The notes beneath the pieces are model-generated. The model was not told where the DNA came from. It saw only the letters and a list, made by a program, of their open reading frames with translations, and made no database searches. A stretch of DNA of 7,180 nt. It comes from Anammoximicrobium sp964409865. GTDB taxonomy: Bacteria; Planctomycetota; Planctomycetia; Pirellulales; Pirellulaceae. Below, one piece after another: positions 1 to 3,939 of this stretch. The number at the start of each line of letters is the position of its first letter. Positions within the stretch are counted from its first letter, which is position 1. The stretch is from the NCBI GenBank assembly GCA_964409865.1, contig CAYPGE010000448.1, positions 1 through 7,180 on the forward strand, given 5' to 3'. A program made the position numbers and the translations under genes.

Positions 1-530
1 GAAAGGGCCGGGGACTGCCCCGCTTGATCGACGCCTGGCAGCCGGTGGCGAAGCAATGGCCCCAGGCGCGACTGTGGCTGATCGGCGACGGCCCCTTCCG
101 CGAGCCACTGTACGCGCACCTGGGCGACCTCGACCTGCGGCTGTCGGTCTCCATGCCCGGCTCGTTTGACGACATCAGCGACACGTTGGCCGCCGCGAAC
201 TTGCTGGTCGAACCCAGCGCCGAACCGGCCTTGCCGCGAGCCATGCTGGAAGCCATCGCCCTGGGACTGCCCGTGGTCGGCTGCCACACGGAAACGCTGC
301 AGCAGACGTCGGCATGGGAAGCGGGAACGGCGCGGTTCGCGGCCCCCGATGACACGGCCGCGTTGAGCCGTGCCATGCTGGAGTTGCTGAATCAGCCGCC
401 TTCGACGGAAGCACTGGCGGTTGCCCGAGGTCGAGCGCTCGCGGAACACGGGATCAGCCGCATGATTGACGAGCACCTACAATTGTTCGAGCGGCTCGTA
501 CAGGAAGGTCGTCATCAGGGGTCTGCCTGA
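1..530 (+). CDS. Glycosyltransferase, GT4-like, C-terminal part (5' end outside window)
   Basis: The reading frame is open from the first bases. Codons before the TTG at 24 read KGRGLPRLIDAW, the usual 'KG...LIDAW' strand of GT-B glycosyltransferases, so TTG 24 is internal and the true start lies upstream. Numbering from that TTG, residues 17-24 (LWLIGDGP) form the nucleotide-sugar domain strand. Residues 62-84 (VEPS...GLPVV) form the donor-binding EX7E region. Family knowledge: such enzymes move a sugar from a nucleotide-sugar donor onto lipid, polysaccharide or protein, usually at the cytoplasmic membrane face. Oddity: the usual 'EGLPRxxLEA' reads EPALPRAMLEA, so the first Glu of EX7E sits one residue early (E67, with E76 the second). 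This could be a tolerated variant or an altered enzyme. Acceptor and donor cannot be told. The gene ends 41 bp before the cation exporter on the same strand. Confidence 0.85.
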   Translation, partial: KGRGLPRLIDAWQPVAKQWPQARLWLIGDGPFREPLYAHLGDLDLRLSVSMPGSFDDISDTLAAANLLVEPSAEPALPRAMLEAIALGLPVVGCHTETLQQTSAWEAGTARFAAPDDTAALSRAMLELLNQPPSTEALAVARGRALAEHGISRMIDEHLQLFERLVQEGRHQGSA

Positions 531-571
531 CCGCCATCCTGCAAATCACGGCGATTCCTCCAGCAAATGGA

Positions 572-1606
572 ATGGAAATGGCAACGCAGGACATGGATCG
601 AACCGGAACCGAACCAACCGACGTTACGCCTTGGCAGCACGAGCATGTCTTCGGACAGGATCGGAAAATGCCCGGCGAGTTTCGCACGCTGATCGTCATC
701 GTGATCACGGCGGCCACGATGGTCCTGGAGATCGTGGCCGGCGTCGTGTTCGGATCGATGGCCTTGTTGGCTGACGGTCTGCACATGGCTTCGCACGCTT
801 CGGCGCTGGCCATCTCCCTGTTTGCCTACGTATACGCCCGGCGTCATGCCCACGACGAGCGCTTCTGTTTCGGCACCGGCAAGGTGAACTCGCTGGCGGG
901 ATTCACGGGGGCCGTACTGCTGGCGCTGTTCGCTTTGCTGATGGCTTGGGAAAGCGCCGCGCGGCTGCTGACTCCCGTGACGATCGCCTTCAACCAGGCG
1001 ATCGGCGTGGCCGTCCTCGGCCTGATCGTCAACGGGCTCTCCGTCTTCGTCCTGGGCGGCGGCGACCCGCACGACCATCGCGACGACCATCACGACCAGT
1101 CCCATCCTACGGAGCATCACCATGAGCATCACGATCACAATCTTCGCTCCGCGTATTTGCACGTCTTGGCCGACGCGCTCACGTCGCTCTTGGCCATCTT
1201 CGCGCTCTTGGGCGGCAAATACCTGGGACTGAATTGGCTGGATCCCGCGATGGGTGTCGTGGGTGCGATGCTGGTCGCTCGCTGGTCGATCGGTTTGCTG
1301 AGGACGACTAGCCGAGTGTTGCTGGACCATCAGGGCCCCGATGCGATCTGTCGGGCGATCCGGCGGAATCTCGAAGAACTCCCCGGCGTCACCGTGGTCG
1401 ATCTGCACCTGTGGCAGATCGGCCCCGGAATCTACGGCCTAGCCGTTTCCCTGGTCACCACCGATCCCATGCCTCCCGCTCATTACAGGCACTGCTTGCC
1501 GAAAAACGCCGGCTTGGCACACGTCACGATCGAAGTGCATGGTGTCACGTCCCAAGAGGCGGAACGGACGGTCAGCAGTCACGATGGAACAGGCACTGCC
1601 GCCTGA
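572..1606 (+). CDS. dmeF: CDF-family Co(II)/Ni(II) exporter, DmeF-like
   Basis: This 344-residue protein is a complete cation diffusion facilitator, an inner-membrane antiporter that expels divalent metal in exchange for protons. Six membrane helices are predicted near residues 39-60, 63-88, 107-127, 141-162, 192-214 and 222-246. A cytoplasmic domain follows at about 255-325, containing LPGVTVVDLHLWQIGPG. Metal-site residues are visible: helix 2 has ADGLHMASH (D68, H71, H75) and helix 5 has HVLAD (H197, D201). His at 75, where zinc CDFs usually carry Asp, together with the N-terminal HEHVFGQDR motif (23-31), is typical of DmeF-type Co/Ni exporters. Residues 167-189 form a His/Asp-rich cytoplasmic loop with 11 His, a likely metal buffer or sensor. 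ATG 572 has no clear ribosome-binding site. ATGs at 578 and 593 are alternatives and would not alter the domains. No DmeR regulator is in the window. The DmeF assignment is by motif, and exact metal specificity is inferred. Confidence 0.9.
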   Translation: MEMATQDMDRTGTEPTDVTPWQHEHVFGQDRKMPGEFRTLIVIVITAATMVLEIVAGVVFGSMALLADGLHMASHASALAISLFAYVYARRHAHDERFCFGTGKVNSLAGFTGAVLLALFALLMAWESAARLLTPVTIAFNQAIGVAVLGLIVNGLSVFVLGGGDPHDHRDDHHDQSHPTEHHHEHHDHNLRSAYLHVLADALTSLLAIFALLGGKYLGLNWLDPAMGVVGAMLVARWSIGLLRTTSRVLLDHQGPDAICRAIRRNLEELPGVTVVDLHLWQIGPGIYGLAVSLVTTDPMPPAHYRHCLPKNAGLAHVTIEVHGVTSQEAERTVSSHDGTGTAA

Positions 1607-1677
1607 CTCGACCTGCTGCGGCGAACCCGAACGCGATGATCGTGAAGCCCTCCGGCATCGCAGACTCCACGCCCGGT

Positions 1678-1860
1678 TTTTGGCTGCGAAGGCTGGACGG
1701 TCGACTCAGCTTGATGGAAGATCTGGCGATCCACTTGATCGAGCTTCCGACGTTCCGCAAGGGGCTGAGAGAACTCGAAAAGCCGCTGGACTAAAGGCTG
1801 AACTTCCGCCAAAATGGAGACAAGTTGGACGCCGACGCGTTGCCGAGCCGGCTGGACGTA
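1678..1860 (+). pseudogene. Remnant of Rpn/PD-(D/E)XK-nuclease transposase-like gene
   Basis: One plus-strand frame reads FWLRRLDGRL, then SLMEDLAIHLIELPTF and RKGLRELEKPLD, and meets TAA at 1792-1794. The same frame then continues RLNFRQNGDKLDADALPSRLDV. This matches from memory the middle-to-C-terminal part of Rpn-like recombination-promoting nucleases (PDDEXK transposase family). There 'DLEIHLLELPKF' is followed by 'PLDxWLNFLRHGxxLDxxxLPxxL', so the stop lies inside a conserved stretch. The N-terminal catalytic PD-(D/E)XK part and the far C-terminus are absent. It is therefore a fragment, not a gene. It begins about 70 bp after the dmeF stop and fades 47 bp before the 20-bp repeat at 1907. 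A short ORF with a different start could still be translated up to 1794, but nothing suggests function. Comparison with intact homologues would settle the assignment. Confidence 0.6.
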
Positions 1861-1906
1861 CGACAAGGAGCAGTTCCCATGAGCCACCGTGGACAGGGCA
1901 CCAGAA

Positions 1907-1926
1907 AAAGGGGACATTCTACTTTT
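1907..1926 (+). repeat. 20-bp dispersed repeat, copy 1
   Basis: The sequence AAAGGGGACATTCTACTTTT occurs here and, identically and in the same orientation, at 2557-2576. The two copies bracket the RelE-like toxin/antitoxin pair. I recall this motif as a common dispersed element near REP-type (Y1) transposases in several lineages. That link is from memory, and no transposase is visible in this window. Confidence 0.75.
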
Positions 1927-1936
1927 TCGAAAGTAG
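1919..1936 (+). repeat. Inverted repeat with TTCG loop at end of repeat copy 1
   Basis: CTACTTT (1919-1925), TTCG (1926-1929) and AAAGTAG (1930-1936) form a perfect 7-bp stem with a UUCG-type tetraloop. The left arm is the 3' part of the 20-bp repeat. The pairing stops after AAAGTAG, so a longer palindrome extending into GAATGTCC, if it existed, has been lost. Possible roles are a REP-like hairpin recognised by a Y1 transposase or a bidirectional terminator. No T-run follows on the plus strand. Confidence 0.55.
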
Positions 1937-2031
1937 GCCGTCACTTGCCCTACCTGGCGTAGCCAACCTCACGTCGTACCAACTCGTCGATACCAGCTGC
2001 GTTCCGGTTTTGACCTTCTTCCGGTCCGAGA

Positions 2032-2286
2032 TCATTTCCCGCTCAACAACTGCTGTACCTCGGCCTGCGTGTGGAACACCCCGGCCCGCATGCGTTCGCG
2101 GATTTGCCGGCAATCGGCGACGAATTGCGGGTTTCGCTCCAGCAAGTAATCGAGCAAATCGTCGTCGAGGGGAAGAAGGGCATAGCGCGACTGGCCTCCG
2201 CTTTCGATCAGCAAGCCTTCCGCGTTAGCCGCCTCGAGAACCTGGCCGATCGGTGTCTCCAGATCACTCACGTGCTGGATGGTCAT
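2032..2286 (-). CDS. Antitoxin-like protein (Phd/YefM-like), 84 residues
   Basis: The protein begins MTIQHVSDLE and ends EVQQLLSGK. The N-terminal half (about 1-40) has the small alpha/beta look of Phd/YefM-type antitoxins: a short strand, helix TPIGQVLEAANAEG, strand LLIESGG and strand RYALLPL. The C-terminal half (41-84) is charged and helical (DDDLLDYLLERNP, CRQIRERMRAG), as expected for a toxin-wrapping tail. The start is ATG at 2286-2284, which overlaps the TGA of the upstream RelE-like toxin as ATGA. That coupling is the main evidence for this start and for toxin-first, antitoxin-second order. Family role, inferred: neutralise the partner toxin and autorepress the operon. It is intact although its toxin frame is broken, which fits loss of the toxin while the antitoxin survives. 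A longer frame to 2376 only adds arginine-rich residues antisense to nothing recognisable. The antitoxin role is moderately sure; the exact family is not. Confidence 0.65.
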   Translation of the reverse strand: MTIQHVSDLETPIGQVLEAANAEGLLIESGGQSRYALLPLDDDLLDYLLERNPQFVADCRQIRERMRAGVFHTQAEVQQLLSGK

Positions 2287-2590
2287 GGCGAATCTCCCAG
2301 ATAACGGATGGCCTGCGCCTTCGACAGAATTTGGATGATCTGGACCACTGCGCCTTCGACGTCGTAGAACACACACGAAAGTCGTCGACTCGCAAGCGAT
2401 ATGCGGTTGCCGCGGGGGGCCGTAGTCGCTTCACGCGAGCCTTGCTCTCCAGCGTCGGGTTCACGCCGAGCACCTGTTCGATCTGGTCCAGAATCGCCAC
2501 CTGCTCGAAGGCCCGAACCTGCCGCAGTTGCTGCAGGGCCTCTTCTGAGCGGCGGTAAAGGGGACATTCTACTTTTCGCGGGTTTACCAT
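2283..2590 (-). pseudogene. RelE/ParE-superfamily toxin, frameshifted in a GT tract
   Basis: Frame one starts at ATG 2590 (MVNPRKVECPLYRRSEEALQ) and runs through VAILDQIEQVLGVNP and RLRPPAATAYRLRVDDFRV to about 2372. The expected continuation FYDVEGAVVQIIQILSK...YLGDSP lies in another frame, 2369-2286, with TGA at 2285-2283. 'YRLRVDDFRV-FYDVEG-VVQII' is the typical strand pair of RelE/ParE toxins, so the break is a net +2 within GTGTGTG (minus strand, 2376-2370). Removing one GT restores a protein of about 101 residues. In this family the toxin is usually an mRNA-cleaving or gyrase-poisoning protein; which applies here is unclear. The first 11 residues are encoded by the dispersed 20-bp repeat and its flank, not by toxin-like sequence, so the native N-terminus seems replaced. 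It overlaps the downstream antitoxin-like gene by ATGA. A sequencing error is an alternative explanation for the shift. Confidence 0.7.
2557..2576 (+). repeat. 20-bp dispersed repeat, copy 2
   Basis: This copy is identical to 1907-1926 and in the same orientation, 650 bp away. Here it is read on the minus strand as codons of the RelE-like frame (KVECPL). It is separated by only 10 bp from the 46-bp element at 2587-2632, so the two may be parts of one composite mobile repeat. No hairpin arm follows it, unlike copy 1. Confidence 0.75.
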
Positions 2591-2632
2591 CGTTGCCTTG
2601 CTGGTCGCCCAGAGGCGGTCAAGCGCCGACCA
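2587..2632 (-). repeat. 46-bp leader-like repeat, copy A (upstream of RelE-like ORF)
   Basis: This copy matches 3726-3771 at 37 of 46 positions without gaps, counted by eye. On the minus strand both copies end in AAGGCAACGATG. The ATG is the start of the RelE-like ORF here (2590) and the likely start of the PIN gene in copy B (3729). AAGG lies 5 nt upstream of the ATG and may serve as a weak ribosome-binding site. The element could be a shared leader or promoter, or a mobile repeat whose edge supplies a start codon. Confidence 0.65.
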
Positions 2633-2634
2633 GC
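2600..2634 (-). repeat. Inverted repeat, 8-bp arms, within repeat copy A
   Basis: GCTGGTCG (2600-2607) and CGACCAGC (2627-2634) are perfect inverted arms around 19 bases. They fall within and just beyond repeat copy A, immediately upstream of the RelE-like start. The arms are not conserved as a pair in copy B. The structure could be an operator for TA autoregulation or part of a REP-like hairpin. Confidence 0.5.
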
Positions 2635-3011
2635 GGGCTTTCCCTTCAGCCCGCGAATGATCTTGTTCCCGATTGGCCGCATCGGGCGGGGATTGCGTGT
2701 TCTCCGGGCGGTTAAGCGTCTGGAGCCGAATTCCCGCGCGCCGGGCCACGTCGGGTTGCGTCAAAGCGGCCATCTTCCGACGGCGGATTATCTTGCGAGG
2801 CAGGGACACCCGAGCATGCGGCGCCCGCGGGGTAGTTGCCGAGGCAGTCAGTCAGGCTCGGGCAACTTCGGCAGATCGCCGTCCTCCGCCGTGCGCACCC
2901 AAGCCTGCAACGGCTCGAATTCCGACCGCTCCCCAATCTCGAACGCCTGGCCCGCCAGTGTCACCGTTTGAATCTCGCTTGCCGTCCCTCAGCTCGTACC
3001 CCTTTTCTTCT

Positions 3012-3218
3012 CTAGCGAACCGCAGACTTCTTCGCCGACCGAGACCGCGCCGCCTTGCCGACCGTTCCCCCGCGCGGTGACTGCTTTCGCGCCGCTTGCC
3101 GCTGCTCCCGTTCTCGGTCCATTTCTTCGAGCTTGGTACATAAGCCATGCAGACCACCCAGTTCCCGGAGTAGGTGTTCGCGGGTTTCGCGGGATTCTTC
3201 GATCAGTGAATCAGGCAT
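3012..3218 (-). CDS. Small charged protein paired with PIN gene, possible antitoxin
   Basis: This 68-residue protein has two parts. Residues 1-40 (MPDSLIEESRETREHLLREL, then a GGLHGL turn and an acidic helix LEEMDREREQR) look helical. Residues 43-68 are strongly basic and low in complexity (ARKQSPRGG, RSRSAKKSAVR). ATG 3218 overlaps the end of the PIN gene by 8 bp, and a strong ribosome-binding site (GGAGG on the minus strand) lies 7 nt upstream, so translation is well supported. I recall similar short proteins with 'LIEECRETREHLLRxxGGL' next to PIN genes in Planctomycetes. That memory plus the overlap suggests a TA partner, but no known antitoxin domain is visible. The basic tail could bind nucleic acid or be a decayed extension. 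Stop is TAG 3014-3012. Function unproven. Confidence 0.7.
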   Translation of the reverse strand: MPDSLIEESRETREHLLRELGGLHGLCTKLEEMDREREQRQAARKQSPRGGTVGKAARSRSAKKSAVR

Positions 3219-3729
3219 CGGACTTCCTCCGAATCGTTTGATTGAGGCGTACTTGGGGGATGGACTCTGGCGATACCAACAGCGGACTGCGCCATTGCCA
3301 TTTTAGCAGCAGGCGTTCGGATTTGGCCTGGGTCACGGGATTGGCCAAGTGCGCGTAATTCCACGTGAGCAGGTAATCGGCCTGATGCCCCGCCGCCAAC
3401 GCCAATTGTAGAGCGTCGGCCGGCTTGGAGTCGGGAATGACTCCGGCGGTCAAAAACTCCTCGGCCAGACGCCGAATCTCCTTGGAAATCGGCACGTGCT
3501 TCAGCCGACGAACGAAGCGAAGGCAGTCGGCTTGCTGTCGGTAGACGCCCTGAGCCAACTCAAGTTCCGTCAAGGAGGACACCCAAATCGAAAAGTGCTC
3601 GTGTTCCCCCTCCCACCAATCGCGCGTCGCCATCCGCCGCGACAGCGTGTTGATGTCCGTCCCGTCGTAATGCAGGGCCGAGACGATGTTCGTGTCGAGA
3701 TAGATCGTGGGTTTCTTCATGAGTAGCAT
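3211..3729 (-). CDS. PIN-domain protein, VapC-like ribonuclease toxin
   Basis: PIN domains are Mg-dependent RNases. In VapC toxins they cut tRNA or rRNA until bound by an antitoxin. Counting from ATG 3720 (MKKPTIYLDT), acidic-site residues are visible: D9 and N11 in IYLDTN, E52/E54 in TELELAQG, and D102 in PADALQLALA. YLLTWNYAHLAN (116-127) follows, where the fourth acidic position is W-N. That last form is common in a subgroup often annotated as PIN/VapC. The length of about 169-172 residues is slightly longer than classical VapC (about 130) because of a C-terminal tail ending IRRKSDA. Three start codons are possible: a GTG frame to 3747, ATG 3729 and ATG 3720. I prefer 3729 because AAGG precedes it by 5 nt and the shared 46-bp element ends there; 3720 is the conserved-looking start. 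The stop overlaps the next gene by 8 bp. All key acids are present, so activity is plausible. Confidence 0.85.
   Translation of the reverse strand: MLLMKKPTIYLDTNIVSALHYDGTDINTLSRRMATRDWWEGEHEHFSIWVSSLTELELAQGVYRQQADCLRFVRRLKHVPISKEIRRLAEEFLTAGVIPDSKPADALQLALAAGHQADYLLTWNYAHLANPVTQAKSERLLLKWQWRSPLLVSPESIPQVRLNQTIRRKSDA
3226..3230 (-). promoter_or_regulatory. Ribosome-binding site for the 68-residue gene
   Basis: The minus strand reads GGAGG, followed by 7 nt to ATG 3218. It lies inside the end of the PIN gene, so the small gene has its own strong initiation signal as well as overlap coupling. This supports translation of a gene too short to trust on length alone. Confidence 0.75.
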
Positions 3730-3771
3730 CGTTGCCTTGACGGTCACCCAGGGACGGCCAAGCGACTACCA
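3726..3771 (-). repeat. 46-bp leader-like repeat, copy B (upstream of PIN gene)
   Basis: This copy matches 2587-2632 at 37 of 46 positions, same orientation relative to the following gene. On the minus strand it ends AAGGCAACGATG, so it includes the probable PIN start codon. It lacks the adjoining 20-bp repeat seen beside copy A and has no clear inverted arms. Confidence 0.65.
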
Positions 3772-3939
3772 TCCGTGCCTTCCAACGGCATAATTCTACC
3801 ACCCAGATTTCCCCGGCCGCTTTACGTATTTTACCATACTGCCTGAGGCTACAGCAACTGGCGGGTCAGAATCACGTCGCGACTTGCAGCCGACATCCGC
3901 ATTGGCCTACGGCTACACTCCTCCTCGTCCGAACGTTCG
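3772..3939. other. Intergenic stretch between PIN gene and RND pump
   Basis: No gene is supported here. The part nearest the PIN gene is locally AT-richer (3791-3840) and contains TAGAAT on the minus strand (3798-3793), a possible -10 element for the TA operon without a convincing -35. A perfect 10-bp palindrome, CGAACGTTCG (3930-3939), abuts the pump stop. It has no T-run, so it is not a clear terminator. Confidence 0.4.

Larger units (their letters stand above)
2584..2985 (-). pseudogene. Eroded XRE-family HTH antitoxin
   Basis: Three minus-strand frames join into one recognisable protein. Frame one (2985-2851) reads ASEIQTVTLAGQAFEIGERS, then SEFEPLQAWVRTAEDG and DLPKLPEPD, then TGA at 2850-2848. 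After a 1-base shift comes DCLGNYPAG. After another shift comes SLPRKIIRRRKMAALTQPDV, then ARRAGIRLQTLNRPENTQSP, an XRE helix-turn-helix (compare 'AGLTQAELARRAGIRxETLNRIENGKHTP'). A third shift exposes IGNKIIRGLK, the usual next helix, ending at TAA 2586-2584. The layout of a short beta N-terminus, a 'DLPxLPxPDxxGN' linker and a C-terminal HTH matches XRE antitoxins of the HigA/RelE-partner kind, recalled from memory. The frame has ACG at 2985-2983 where ATG would be expected, with an in-frame stop two codons upstream, so the start also looks mutated. It lies 26 bp after the 68-residue gene. Its toxin partner is not visible. I call it dead. Confidence 0.65.

Noticed and set aside
515..1408. 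297-residue minus-strand open frame
   Set aside because: It lies wholly opposite the clear DmeF-like gene and has the Arg/Gln/His/Asp-rich, fold-less composition of an antisense shadow in GC-rich DNA.
1539..2228. 229-residue plus-strand open frame spanning dmeF end, Rpn remnant and antitoxin region
   Set aside because: It crosses several unrelated features in a frame with no family resemblance; the residues KKGTFYFFE are just the 20-bp repeat translated.
1907..2576. Pair of 20-bp repeats as insertion-sequence ends or a CRISPR array
   Set aside because: Only two copies, in direct orientation, with TA genes rather than a transposase between them, and no regular spacing or spacer pattern.
3849..3902. 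17-codon minus-strand mini-ORF (MRMSAASRDVILTRQLL)
   Set aside because: Too short, with no ribosome-binding site and no recognisable family; chance is the simplest explanation.
3930..3939. 10-bp palindrome CGAACGTTCG next to the pump stop as a terminator
   Set aside because: No loop and no following T-run; may be a protein-binding site or chance.
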